Below are positions 27,975 to 36,460 of a DNA stretch of 64,000 nt, one piece after another. The stretch spans positions 1 to 64,000 of the forward strand of contig UQWM01000011.1 of NCBI GenBank assembly GCA_900544795.1, in the 5' to 3' direction. Position numbers and translations under genes: made by a program. Source of the DNA: an uncultured Phascolarctobacterium sp. (GTDB lineage Bacteria; Bacillota; Negativicutes; Acidaminococcales; Acidaminococcaceae). The first letter of the stretch is position 1; every line of letters begins with the position of its first letter. The notes beneath the pieces were generated by a model. That model saw only the letters and a list, made by a program, of their open reading frames with translations. It was not told the DNA's origin and did not search any database.

Positions 27975-28415
27975 TTACCATTTGCGGGGTATATCTTTGA
28001 TCGTATCCACTACGAACAATGTCGTTAGCGCAGTAGCCAGCAGCGTATCATTTTCATCATACACTTCAGCTTCAGCAACAAGGGTCATTCTCCCATGATG
28101 GCAGATCTTACAGACAGCGTATAGGTTCTGCGCTGCTGTATACTTTACGACGTTACAGCAAAAATTCAGTGTTTCGGCTTCAACCCCAACGCTTGCAGCA
28201 CTGACATTCAGCACCGCTTCAAGCAGTCGGTAGAGCACGCTGCTGCGGACCACCTGACGGTGATCTAAAGCTGCGGCAGCCTCCAAAAGCAAGTTTACCC
28301 GAACTTTACCGCATTCCACCTGCTCTATACTAAACGCCGCATCTTCTAAAAAGCGTCTTTCCAGGCAAGCTGAACGCACCAAAAAAGGTATCGCTGATAC
28401 ATTTTCAGCACTCAT
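27975..28415 (-). CDS. hotdog-fold protein, possible acyl-CoA thioesterase
   Basis: 146 residues. The second half (HHGRMTLVAEAEVYDENDTLLA) matches the central strands of PaaI-type hotdog thioesterases. The usual N-terminal HGG motif is replaced, so catalysis is uncertain. It shares the transcript of the downstream acyl-CoA dehydrogenase (62-bp gap), which supports an acyl-CoA related job. Confidence 0.7.
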   Translation of the reverse strand: MSAENVSAIPFLVRSACLERRFLEDAAFSIEQVECGKVRVNLLLEAAAALDHRQVVRSSVLYRLLEAVLNVSAASVGVEAETLNFCCNVVKYTAAQNLYAVCKICHHGRMTLVAEAEVYDENDTLLATALTTLFVVDTIKDIPRKW

Positions 28416-28482
28416 GAGCTGATCATCTCCTGCTCAATTACGTTTTAAAACACTTAGATATTTTTGACATTATACCTTGAGT

Positions 28483-28511
28483 ATTTTATCACAAAAAATT
28501 TACTAACTCAA
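28483..28511 (-). promoter_or_regulatory. promoter of the hotdog-acyl-CoA dehydrogenase operon
   Basis: TTGAGT (28506-28511) and TAAAAT (28483-28488) are 17 bp apart on the minus strand, about 68 bp before the start. A second TATAAT just downstream may add a weaker start. Confidence 0.55.
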
Positions 28512-28616
28512 TACTTTTCAGCCAATTTTATGCAATTTATGTAAAAAAAATACCACAATAACTCTTATCAGCCTCTAAACTGACTTATCAGTCACCTGCT
28601 ACAGTAAAAATAGAAC

Positions 28617-28640
28617 TCCGCCAAAGAAAACTTTGGCGGA
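28617..28640 (-). terminator. terminator of the AICAR transformylase gene
   Basis: A perfect 10-bp stem (TCCGCCAAAG with CTTTGGCGGA) with a 4-base loop, 6 bp after the stop. The minus-strand tail is GTTCTATTTTT, which is imperfect. Confidence 0.75.
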
Positions 28641-28645
28641 AATTT

Positions 28646-29818
28646 TTAATGATGGAAAAGACGCAGTCCTGTAAATGCCATAGCAATATTGTACTTATCG
28701 CAGGTATCGATAACATTATCATCGCGAATGCTACCGCCTGCCTGAGCTATATAGTCAACACCGCTGCGATGGGCACGTTCGATATTATCACCGAAGGGGA
28801 AGAAGGCGTCGCTGCCCAGCGAAACTCCATGCAGCTCTGTAAGCCAGGCTGTTTTCTCGGCACGGGTCAGCGGCTCCGGTTTTTCAGTAAAGAATTGCTG
28901 CCAGATGCCTTCCGCCAGTACATCTTCACAGTCGTCAGAAATGTAAACATCGATAGTATTATCGCGGTCAGGACGGCGAATGCTGTCTTTAAACGGCAGC
29001 GCCAATGCTTTTGGGTTTTGGCGCAGCCACCAGATATCAGCTTTATTACCAGCCAGACGGGTGCAATGCACGCGGGATTGCTGACCAGCGCCGATACCGA
29101 TCGCCTGTCCGTCTTTAACATAGCAGACAGAATTGGATTGAGTATATTTTAAAGTAATAAGCGAGATCAACAGATCACGCACTGCGTTTTCAGGAATCTC
29201 TTTATTAGCAGTCGGGCGCTCAACCAGCAGCTCGGCAGTGATCTTTACTTCGTTGCGGTCCTGTTCAAAGGTAATGCCAAAAACATCTTTTGTTTCCTTC
29301 AGTTCTGGTACATAAGCGGGATCGATCTTAATAACATTATAGGTGCCTTTACGTTTAGTTTTTAAGATTTCTAACGCTTCGTCAGTATAACCAGGTGCGA
29401 TGACACCGTCAGATACTTCACGTGCCAGCATCGTAGCCGTTTCTTTATCACAGATATCCGACAAAGCGACAAAATCGCCATAGGAAGACATCCTGTCGGC
29501 GCCGCGGGCTCTGGCATAAGCCGTCGCCAAAGGAGTAAGCTCCAAATCATCAACATAATATATTTTTTTAAGTACATCGCTCATCGGCAAACCTACAGCA
29601 GCGCCAGCAGGGCTTACGTGCTTGAAGGATGCGGCGGCGGGCAGCCCGGTAGCTTCTTTCAGCTCTTTTACTAATTGCCAGCTGTTGAAAGCATCAAGAA
29701 AATTGATATAGCCGGGACGGCCATTCAAAACTTCTATCGGCAGTTCGCCGGTTTTAGTGTAAATACGGGCAGTACTTTGATTAGGGTTGCAGCCATACTT
29801 TAATTGCAGCTCTTTCAC
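28646..29818 (-). CDS. stand-alone AICAR formyltransferase (PurH C-domain type)
   Basis: A 390-residue protein matching only the formyltransferase domain of PurH: LKYGCNPNQ at the N-terminus, FKHVSPAGAAVG with the catalytic Lys-His pair, and GAGQQSRVHCTRLAG. The N-terminal IMP cyclohydrolase domain of ordinary PurH is absent, so a separate cyclohydrolase must close the ring to IMP. It converts ZMP (AICAR) to FAICAR in purine synthesis. Start is GTG with AAGGAGG 7 bp upstream. A ZTP riboswitch directly upstream senses its own substrate, which fits. Confidence 0.92.
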   Translation of the reverse strand: MKELQLKYGCNPNQSTARIYTKTGELPIEVLNGRPGYINFLDAFNSWQLVKELKEATGLPAAASFKHVSPAGAAVGLPMSDVLKKIYYVDDLELTPLATAYARARGADRMSSYGDFVALSDICDKETATMLAREVSDGVIAPGYTDEALEILKTKRKGTYNVIKIDPAYVPELKETKDVFGITFEQDRNEVKITAELLVERPTANKEIPENAVRDLLISLITLKYTQSNSVCYVKDGQAIGIGAGQQSRVHCTRLAGNKADIWWLRQNPKALALPFKDSIRRPDRDNTIDVYISDDCEDVLAEGIWQQFFTEKPEPLTRAEKTAWLTELHGVSLGSDAFFPFGDNIERAHRSGVDYIAQAGGSIRDDNVIDTCDKYNIAMAFTGLRLFHH

Positions 29819-29845
29819 AACTATTCCTCCTTAAATATAAAAAAA

Positions 29846-29880
29846 CCGACACTTCTGGAGCTCGGCGCCCAGACGGTCGG
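29846..29880 (-). terminator. riboswitch expression-platform terminator
   Basis: CCGAC and TCTGG on one side pair with CCAGA and GTCGG on the other, followed on the minus strand by seven T (29839-29845). The 5' arm is the conserved 3' element of the ZTP aptamer, so ligand binding and termination exclude each other: ligand keeps the gene on. Confidence 0.85.
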
Positions 29881-29937
29881 CAATACCGGTCATACTCCAT
29901 GTGGTGAATCCACTTCCGTCAGTTATATGACCTACTT
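29862..29937 (-). ncRNA. ZTP/ZMP riboswitch (pfl motif)
   Basis: The minus strand carries the conserved halves of the pfl aptamer: GGTCATATAACTGACGG and GTATGACC in the 5' domain, a GTGGATTCACCAC hairpin between, then CCGACCGTCTGGGC in the 3' domain that forms the pseudoknot. It precedes an AICAR formyltransferase, the classic target. Known aptamers bind ZMP or ZTP, which rise when 10-formyl-tetrahydrofolate is short. Confidence 0.93.
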
Positions 29938-29946
29938 CTGTTTTAG

Positions 29947-29975
29947 ATTATACTTTTTGACAGTCCTTTTGTCAA
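29947..29975 (-). promoter_or_regulatory. riboswitch promoter
   Basis: TTGACA (29970-29975) and TATAAT (29947-29952) with a 17-bp spacer: a consensus promoter just upstream of the ZTP aptamer on the minus strand. Confidence 0.88.
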
Positions 29976-30039
29976 TTCTCCTTTTCTCCATCCTGCAACT
30001 ATGCTACAATTTAGGAAATGCTCCAAAGGAGATGTTTTT

Positions 30040-30933
30040 ATGGCTTATTGTTATGTTTGTCCTCATCGCTGCGGCATCGACCGCCCCGAATCCATCAACG
30101 ATGAAGGTATTTTCGGCTCCTGTGGCTGCGGTATGCTGCCCATCGTGGCCCGCGCGGCACTGCATATGTGGGAAGAGCCCTGCATCAGCGGCACCAATGG
30201 CTCGGGAACTGTTTTTTTCAGCGGTTGTAATCTGCATTGCGCTTTCTGCCAAAACTATGAGATCAGCTGCCTGAATAAAGGCACTGAGATAACTATCGAA
30301 CGGTTACGCGCTATTTACTTCGATCTTATTGAGCAGGGCGCGCATAATATCAATTTAGTTACGCCTACTCATTTTACAGAAGCTGTACTTAGCAGTTTAC
30401 AGGAGCCGCTGCCAGTACCTGTGGTTTATAATACCAGCGGTTTTGAAACCCTTGATACAGTTCGTAAACTCAAGGACAAGGTGCAGATATGGCTGCCCGA
30501 TTTGAAATACAGCGACGACCTAGCCGCTATCAAATACAGCAACGCCCCCAATTATTTTGCTACGGCGACTGCTGCTATCAAGGCCATGTATAAACAGGTC
30601 GGTCCCTACAAAATAGACGACAGTGGCCTGCTGCAAAGAGGCGTAGTTATACGTCACCTGCTGCTGCCAAATATGGTAGATAACACTTTAAAAATCATCG
30701 ACTGGGTAGCAGCCAATTTTGAACCGGGACAGGTGCTTTTCAGCCTGATGCACCAGTATGTGCCCTGTGGCCGGGCTGCGGAATATCCTGAAATCGACCG
30801 TACCGTAACGGTCGATGAATACCGGCAGGTCGAAAAATATCTTTTTGCTTCCGGGATCGAAGACGGCTTCGTTCAGGAAGACGACGCTGCCAGCACCGAC
30901 TTCATCCCCTGCTTTGATGGCACAGGCGTGTAG
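30040..30933 (+). CDS. PflX-like radical SAM protein
   Basis: 297 residues. The radical SAM motif is CNLHCAFC (C63, C67, C70 counting from the ATG at 30040, which has AAGGAG upstream). It also has an N-terminal cysteine group (C4, C7, C11, C28, C30) including CYVCPHRC, typical of the PflX/COG1313 group related to pyruvate formate-lyase activases. No glycyl radical enzyme lies next to it. Its own promoter region is divergent from the ZTP riboswitch. The reaction it catalyses is unknown. Confidence 0.85.
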   Translation: MAYCYVCPHRCGIDRPESINDEGIFGSCGCGMLPIVARAALHMWEEPCISGTNGSGTVFFSGCNLHCAFCQNYEISCLNKGTEITIERLRAIYFDLIEQGAHNINLVTPTHFTEAVLSSLQEPLPVPVVYNTSGFETLDTVRKLKDKVQIWLPDLKYSDDLAAIKYSNAPNYFATATAAIKAMYKQVGPYKIDDSGLLQRGVVIRHLLLPNMVDNTLKIIDWVAANFEPGQVLFSLMHQYVPCGRAAEYPEIDRTVTVDEYRQVEKYLFASGIEDGFVQEDDAASTDFIPCFDGTGV

Positions 30934-30962
30934 TTGACAATAATCAACTTATAATTTATGAT
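30934..30962 (+). promoter_or_regulatory. promoter of the ABC-F leader
   Basis: TTGACA (30934-30939) and TATGAT (30957-30962) with a 17-bp spacer, starting at the stop of the radical SAM gene. It gives a leader of about 230 nt before the ABC-F start. Confidence 0.78.
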
Positions 30963-31000
30963 AAAAATATACATAGCATATCGAAAGGATACTTACGCGA

Positions 31001-31012
31001 ATGAAGAACTGA
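31001..31012 (+). CDS. three-codon upstream ORF in the ABC-F leader
   Basis: ATG AAG AAC TGA (Met-Lys-Asn), preceded by AAAGGA 11 bp upstream. It lies before a chain of alternative hairpins ending in a terminator. Very short upstream ORFs of this kind are known from leaders of other antibiotic-responsive ABC-F genes, where ribosome stalling by a drug sets the fold. Translation is not proven. Confidence 0.5.
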   Translation: MKN

Positions 31013-31034
31013 TCCAATTTTGCACCTTATTTAT

Positions 31035-31171
31035 AAAGACAGCAGGAAGCTCACGGAGCTTTCTTTAGTATTGTCTTTTACTGATAAGACGGAATGGATC
31101 GTTTTCGTATCGATTTGAGGATAAGTATAACTTTATGCCTCCCATTCTGTCTGGAATTGGGAGGCTTTTTT
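31035..31171 (+). promoter_or_regulatory. transcription attenuator of the ABC-F gene
   Basis: A ladder of mutually exclusive pairings is visible: 31035-31041 with 31072-31078 (AAAGACA/TGTCTTT, enclosing GGAAGCTC/GAGCTTTC), 31073-31077 with 31086-31090 (GTCTT/AAGAC), 31088-31097 with 31142-31151 (GACGGAATGG/CCATTCTGTC, 10 pairs with one G-U), and the terminator GCCTCCCA/TGGGAGGC at 31137-31144 and 31158-31165 followed by TTTTTT. The third pairing is an antiterminator because it uses the 5' terminator arm. This is a classic attenuation layout for drug-inducible genes. Confidence 0.82.
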
Positions 31172-31199
31172 ATTGCCTCCATTGATTGGAGTGACCGCT

Positions 31200-32779
31200 A
31201 TGAATATTCTTGAAACTACTGCTTTTAAATATCATCTGGGTGAACGCCTGCTTTTTGAGGTACCACCTTTACGAATAACATATGCCAGCCGGATTGGGTT
31301 AATTGGTTTGAATGGCAGCGGCAAAACCACCTTGCTGGAGCTATTGGCAGCTGCAAAGCCGCTGCCTGCCGATGCCATCATCACTTGCCGCACTACGTTG
31401 ACACTGCTGCCGCAGCTAAAAAGCAGCTTAGACAAAAGCGGCGGCGAGACTACCCAGGCCTACATCCTGCAGGCACTTAAACAGCGTTCAGGCTTACTGC
31501 TGGCCGACGAACCTACCAACAATCTTGACCTGGAGCATTTAGCCTGGCTGGAAAAAGAACTGCGCCGCTACAACGGCGCTTTAGTACTGGTTTCGCATGA
31601 CCGCGAATTTTTAGACGCACTCTGTACCGAGATCTGGTCGCTGGAGAATGGCAAGCTTGTAATATATCAGGGCAATTACAGCAGCTATGTTTACCAAAAA
31701 GCTATTGCTGAAAAGACGCACGACCAGGCCTATGCCAGGTATACCGCTCAAAAAACACATTTAGAAAAAGCTTTTGCCGCCAAACAGCGGCAGGCACAAA
31801 AAGCCACCAAAATGCCTGACATCTCACCCTCAGAAGCACGAATCACCGGCGCTAAACCTTACTTTGCTAAAAAGCAGAAAAAATTACAGCAAACCGGCCA
31901 AGCACTGCTGACCCGTTTAGAACAGCTGGATAAGGTGGACAAACGCCAAATTTTACCACCAGTCAAGCTGGAACTGGCTGCCAGCAAATTATGGCAGGGA
32001 CAGGTACTGCTGCGGGTGCAAAACCTTTCCTGTACCGTCGGTAAAAAACTGCTGTGGCAGCAAGCCAATTTTTCTGTAAAAAACGGTACCAAGCTCGCCC
32101 TTATCGGCCCTAACGGCTGCGGTAAAACCACGCTGCTCAAACAAATACTCCAAGCCAGCCAGACTCACTCGCCTGCACTACAATTGGCAGGCGGCGCAAA
32201 AATAGGCTATTACAGCCAGGCTATCGATATTTTAGACGCAGCGGCAGATATTTTAAGTAATTTACGTTCTAGTTCGTCACAAAGCGAAACTTTACTCAGA
32301 ACCGTATTGATCCGCCTACGCTTTAGGCGAGAAGATTTTTTAAACCAGTACGAATTTTGAGCGGCGGTGAAAAAGCCAAGGTCGCTTTAGCCAAGCTTTT
32401 TGTCAGCGACTGCAATGTCCTGATGCTTGATGAACCGACCAATCACCTTGATTTGGATACAGTCAATGCTTTGGAAGAATTACTATGCAGTTATCCGGGA
32501 ACACTGCTTTTTGTGTCCCATGACCGGCGGATGCTGCAAACAGTGGCCCAGGAGCTGTTGATATTTAAAGGCAAAGAGTTGAGCCTATTTCCCGGGACAT
32601 ACAAGGAATACCTTGCTTCGCAGGCCACAGCTACAATGACTACTGCCGCAGAAGAGCTTCTGCTTATCGAAAATAAGCTGGTGGAAGCAATCAGCCGCCT
32701 GAGCATCTCACCTTCCCCAGAACTGGAAAAACAATTTCAAGATCTGTTAGTGGCTAAGCGGCAGTTATTAAAAGAATAG
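31200..32779 (+). pseudogene. ABC-F ribosomal-protection-type ATPase, frameshifted
   Basis: Two ABC domains on one chain without membrane segments, as in Vga/Lsa/Msr-type proteins that release antibiotics from ribosomes. NBD1: Walker A GLNGSGKTT, signature KSGGETT, Walker B LLADEPTNNLD. A charged linker follows. NBD2: Walker A GPNGCGKTT, signature LSGGEKAKVALAKLF, Walker B LMLDEPTNHLD. The frame breaks between NQYEF and LSGGE: the T run at 32355-32358 has four T where five would restore Glu-Phe-Leu-Ser-Gly-Gly. Total length would be about 527 residues. The start at 31200 has TGGAGTG upstream. The break could be a real mutation, a -1 slip site or a homopolymer sequencing error. Confidence 0.8.
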
Positions 32780-32890
32780 CCGGCCTCCTCTTTACAATTA
32801 GTTTGCTTTTTATTTAAAAAACTGCTAAAATATAACACGTATATCATTTAGATGTTTTGATTTCGTTTTGTTGTGTTTGAGGGGAAGAAT

Positions 32891-33789
32891 ATGCAAACTA
32901 ATTCAAGGAACAAATATATTTTTTCATATTGCTGCAAAGTATCATTTATGGATTTGGCAATCCTTTGACCAAAATCGCTTTTGAAAGTATCACGCCCTTG
33001 TGGTGTCTGGCCTTTCGTTTTACTTTGGCGTTCCTTATTTTCATCGTTTGCTTCAAAACTCGTATAACCGGACAACTACGTACTTTGCGGGCAGCACAGT
33101 ATTTACCGGCAGGACTCTGCATGGCCGCGGCCTATATTTCCTGTAACCTGGCCTTAGAAAGCACCACGGCTACCAATGTCGGCTTTCTGATGTCTTTATC
33201 AGTGGTTTTTGCGCCGGTTTTATCGCTGCTTGTCCTGCAACGGCCTTACAAGCTGTGGCATATACCGATACAGCTTTTAGTCGTTGCAGGTATGTACCTG
33301 CTTTGCAGTAACGGCGGCAGCTTTCAATTTAACCAAGGTGATTTATGGGCACTCCTGACAGCAGTCAGCGTTGCCGGGGCTTTGGTTTACGGTGAAAAAT
33401 CGCTGCGGTCCACTGACGCGATCACAATTTCCGCTATCCAGACTTTTATTACCGCCATCATCAGCATTGCCGGCGCACTGATTTTTGATGATTTGAGCGC
33501 AGTACCTGCGATCCGGCCCGAAGCTTGGGCTGTAGTAGTCTATCTGGCAGTGACCTGCACCTGTCTTGCTTATTTTCTTCAAAACGCTGCCTTAAAGTTC
33601 CTGCCTGCCTCGCTGGTATCAATGCTGCAATGCACGCAGCCTATCCTTACTGCCGCTGTAGCCTTTCTGCTGTTGGACGAAATCCTGACACTTACCGGAA
33701 CCCTCGGCGCCGTGATAATTTTATTCTGCATCATCACGGAAAATATTTTAGAAGCCAAAGCCGAACGCAAACTTCTGATTGAACAATAA
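32891..33789 (+). pseudogene. EamA/DMT-family transporter, frameshifted near the start
   Basis: About ten membrane helices in two EamA repeats (QSIIYGFGNPLTKIAFES near the start; the second repeat includes TCTCLAYFLQNAALKFLPAS). These are drug/metabolite exporters of unknown substrate. The natural start is the ATG at 32891 with GAGGGGAAGA upstream, giving MQTNSRNKYIF, but the frame then breaks: the T run at 32919-32924 has six T where seven would continue into FILLQSIIYGFGNP. Without that, only a TTG at 32929 with no ribosome site opens the frame, losing most of the first helix. Confidence 0.72.
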
Positions 33790-33792
33790 AAC

Positions 33793-33824
33793 AAAATCCC
33801 CGCAGCCAAGGCTGCGGGGATTTT
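33793..33824. terminator. bidirectional terminator
   Basis: AAAATCCCCGCAGCC pairs perfectly with GGCTGCGGGGATTTT, with T-rich tails on both strands (TTTTGTTTTATT on the plus side). It separates the plus-strand EamA gene from the minus-strand DUF3783 gene. Confidence 0.92.
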
Positions 33825-33827
33825 GTT

Positions 33828-34229
33828 TTATTGTTTGTTTCTTTTTTCAGCTTCCAGCTTTTTAAACGCCTCTCGCTCCTGGCACAACTCTTCATACAGC
33901 GCCAGCCCGCTCCAGGTTTTATTATTTTCCGTCAGCATCGCCTTTAAGTCGATGCGTCCTACTCCAACACGCTGCAAGGCAGTCAAAAACTTCTGCAGTT
34001 TACTGCCGTCAAAGCCATGCAACAGCAGCATCTCCTCCTGAAGTTCAGTGCCTGTGTAACCTTCAGTCACAGCGTCTATATCGGGGAGTCCCAACAACGC
34101 TCCTAGCGGCTGATTATATTCTGACAGCGCCACTTCTTTAAAGCGCACCTGCATCATCATGCAGACCATTTTCGTCATTTTCAGTTTTTCATCCTGAAAA
34201 TTATATAATAAAGCTAACGAATGACTCAT
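33828..34229 (-). CDS. DUF3783 domain protein
   Basis: 133 residues, soluble. The C-terminal half (LLLHGFDGSKLQKFLTALQ, then GRIDLKAMLTENNKTW and LYEELCQERE) matches the pattern of DUF3783 proteins of anaerobic Bacillota. The function of the family is unknown. A -10-like TGTTATAAT lies upstream. It is monocistronic, between two terminators. Confidence 0.7.
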   Translation of the reverse strand: MSHSLALLYNFQDEKLKMTKMVCMMMQVRFKEVALSEYNQPLGALLGLPDIDAVTEGYTGTELQEEMLLLHGFDGSKLQKFLTALQRVGVGRIDLKAMLTENNKTWSGLALYEELCQEREAFKKLEAEKRNKQ

Positions 34230-34346
34230 CTTTTATCTCCTTTAACAGTGATCTTTATTAATAATGTTATTATAACATATCCCGGATAAACTAAAAAACA
34301 CCATTCTTATTTGCAGATACCGCCGCATTTTGCACGGGGGAATAAA

Positions 34347-34374
34347 ACGCCTGCCGGGTGATCCCGGCAGGCGT
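34347..34374 (-). terminator. glmS terminator
   Basis: A 12-bp stem ACGCCTGCCGGG with CCCGGCAGGCGT and a 4-base loop, followed on the minus strand by TTTATT. It lies 7 bp after the glmS stop. Confidence 0.9.
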
Positions 34375-34380
34375 CATTTT

Positions 34381-36210
34381 TTATTCTACAGTTACAGATT
34401 TAGCAAGGTTTCTCGGTTTATCAACATCGCAGCCCCGTGTGAGAGCCGCATAATATGACAACAGCTGCAACGGCAATACTGCCAGTAGCGGCGCCAGATA
34501 TTTGTCAGTCCTCGGAATGAAAATAACATGGTCGGCGTATTTAGCGATACTATCGTCGCCTTCAAAAGCAATAGCGATAACCATAGCTTCACGGGCTTTT
34601 ACTTCCTGCAGATTGCTGACAGTCTTATCATAAACATCTGCCTGAGTAGCCAAAACTATAACAGGCACGCCTTCAACGATCAGGGCTAAAGTACCGTGTT
34701 TCAGTTCGCCGGCAGCATAAGCTTCGGCATGGATGTAAGATATTTCTTTCAGCTTCAAAGCGCCTTCCAGTGCTACGGCATAATCAAGGCTGCGTCCCAG
34801 AAAGAACGCGTCCTCACTGCTGCCATAACGGGTGGCAAAAACTTTGATCTGATCTACGTTCTCTAAAAGCTTATGGATCTGTTCAGGGATCTCGTGCAAG
34901 CCCTCAACAAGCTTGTGTGCTTTAGCGATATCCAAAGTTCCGCGCAGGCGGCCTACATAGATTGCCAGCATCAGCATAACCAAAAGCTGTGTAGTATAAG
35001 CTTTAGTTGAAGCTACGGCGATCTCAGGACCGGCATAGGTATAAACTACCTGATCTGCCTCACGCGAAATGGAAGAGCCGACTACGTTGGTAACGGCCAA
35101 AGTTCTGGAGCCAAGTCGTTTAGCTTCCTTCAAGGCAGCTAAGGTATCACTGGTCTCACCGGATTGGCTGATAACTATGGTCAGGCTGTTGCCATCGACC
35201 AGCGGGCTGCGGTAACGGAATTCGCTGGCGATATCTACCTCAACAGGTATACGGGCCAGCTGTTCCAGATAATATTTGCCGACGATACCGGCATGATAAG
35301 CCGTACCACAAGCAACGATAAATATCTTATTGATGCCTGCCATTTCTTCGGCAGTCCAGCCCAATTCAGCAAACTCGATGCCATGAGAATCTTTCGGCAC
35401 ACGGCCGCTCATAGTATCGCGGATGGACTTCGGCTGTTCGTATATCTCTTTCAGCATGAAATGTTCAAAGCCGCCTTTTTCAGCTGCTTCGGCATTCCAG
35501 TTGACTTCAAATACTTTTTTGCTGATCGGCGTGCCGTTGATATCCTGTACCCAGACACTGTCTTTAGTAACGGTAGCGATCTCGCCGTCGCTCATAATAA
35601 AGGTACGACGTGTTTTAGCAATAATAGCCGGAATATCAGATGCAATGAAGTTTTCACCTTCACCCAGGCCGATGACCAGCGGATTATCTTTTTTAGTGCA
35701 AATGATCTTATCAGGCTCCTGGGCGCACATAAACACCAAAGAATAAGAACCTTCAATGATGCGCAGGACTTTTTTTACAGTTTCTTCAAAATCACCGTTA
35801 TAGTGAACAGCCATCAAATGTGCCACTACTTCCGTATCAGTTTCGGAAACAAATTCATGTCCTTTGGCGATCAGGTCTTCTTTTAAAACCAAATAGTTCT
35901 CAATAATACCGTTGTGGACAACGATAAATTTACCGCTTTCATCAGTATGCGGGTGGGAGTTGCGGTCGGACGGACGGCCATGAGTCGCCCAGCGGGTATG
36001 GCCAATACCCATAGTACCTTCGGGCATATTTCCTTCCAGTTTTTGACGCAAAGAATCCAGACGGCCCACACATTTTTCAACGGTGATCTTACCTTTTTCA
36101 TAAACAGCGATACCAGCGGAATCATAGCCGCGGTATTCCAGCTTGCTCATGCCGTCAAGTAAAAACGGCGCTGCTTGGTTATTACCAATATAACCAACGA
36201 TACCACACAT
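34381..36210 (-). CDS. glmS: glutamine-fructose-6-phosphate aminotransferase (isomerizing)
   Basis: 609 residues. It makes glucosamine-6-phosphate from fructose-6-phosphate and glutamine, the entry step to peptidoglycan amino sugars. The N-terminal glutaminase starts MCGIVGYIGN with nucleophile Cys2 exposed after Met removal. Two SIS sugar isomerase domains follow (SQSGETSDT; LGRSLDYAVALEGALKLKEISY), and the end KSVTVE is canonical. AGGAGG lies before the ATG. Control is through the ribozyme in its leader and its own promoter. Confidence 0.97.
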   Translation of the reverse strand: MCGIVGYIGNNQAAPFLLDGMSKLEYRGYDSAGIAVYEKGKITVEKCVGRLDSLRQKLEGNMPEGTMGIGHTRWATHGRPSDRNSHPHTDESGKFIVVHNGIIENYLVLKEDLIAKGHEFVSETDTEVVAHLMAVHYNGDFEETVKKVLRIIEGSYSLVFMCAQEPDKIICTKKDNPLVIGLGEGENFIASDIPAIIAKTRRTFIMSDGEIATVTKDSVWVQDINGTPISKKVFEVNWNAEAAEKGGFEHFMLKEIYEQPKSIRDTMSGRVPKDSHGIEFAELGWTAEEMAGINKIFIVACGTAYHAGIVGKYYLEQLARIPVEVDIASEFRYRSPLVDGNSLTIVISQSGETSDTLAALKEAKRLGSRTLAVTNVVGSSISREADQVVYTYAGPEIAVASTKAYTTQLLVMLMLAIYVGRLRGTLDIAKAHKLVEGLHEIPEQIHKLLENVDQIKVFATRYGSSEDAFFLGRSLDYAVALEGALKLKEISYIHAEAYAAGELKHGTLALIVEGVPVIVLATQADVYDKTVSNLQEVKAREAMVIAIAFEGDDSIAKYADHVIFIPRTDKYLAPLLAVLPLQLLSYYAALTRGCDVDKPRNLAKSVTVE

Positions 36211-36239
36211 AGTTGTATCCTCCTAAATGTATATTGCCA

Positions 36240-36378
36240 ATTCTGCCACAGACATTTTGTCACCGGTGTTGCCACCGGAATTTGTAGTCTGCTTGCGGCC
36301 TGCAGCTAGCCGAGAGGTACCCGCTGACTGATCGATAACCCTCTGCCTCGTCTACCGCCTAAGGCGGTACTTGCGCTT
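36240..36378 (-). ncRNA. glmS ribozyme (GlcN6P-activated self-cleaving RNA)
   Basis: On the minus strand the leader contains the hallmarks of the glmS ribozyme: the cleavage-site core AAGCGC near 36373-36378, a P2 hairpin TACCGCC/GGCGGTA, then GACGAGG, GGGTTATCGA, GCGGGTACCTC, GGCCGCAAGC, and a P4-like hairpin CCGGTGGCAACACCGG. Order and spacing match known examples. Binding of GlcN6P causes cleavage at the AAGCGC site and lowers glmS mRNA. The 3' edge is approximate. Confidence 0.92.
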
Positions 36379-36460
36379 ATGGAAACAAGCGTATGCCAAG
36401 CACACAACATGCCGCGCAGGCTTGGCTTGTCCCACGCGGCACGTCCTTGTAACCACTGTT

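Noticed and set aside
32357..32779. The second half of the ABC-F gene as an independent gene
   Set aside because: It begins exactly at the LSGGE signature, half-way through an ATPase domain, so it is the continuation of the upstream gene after a one-base shift.
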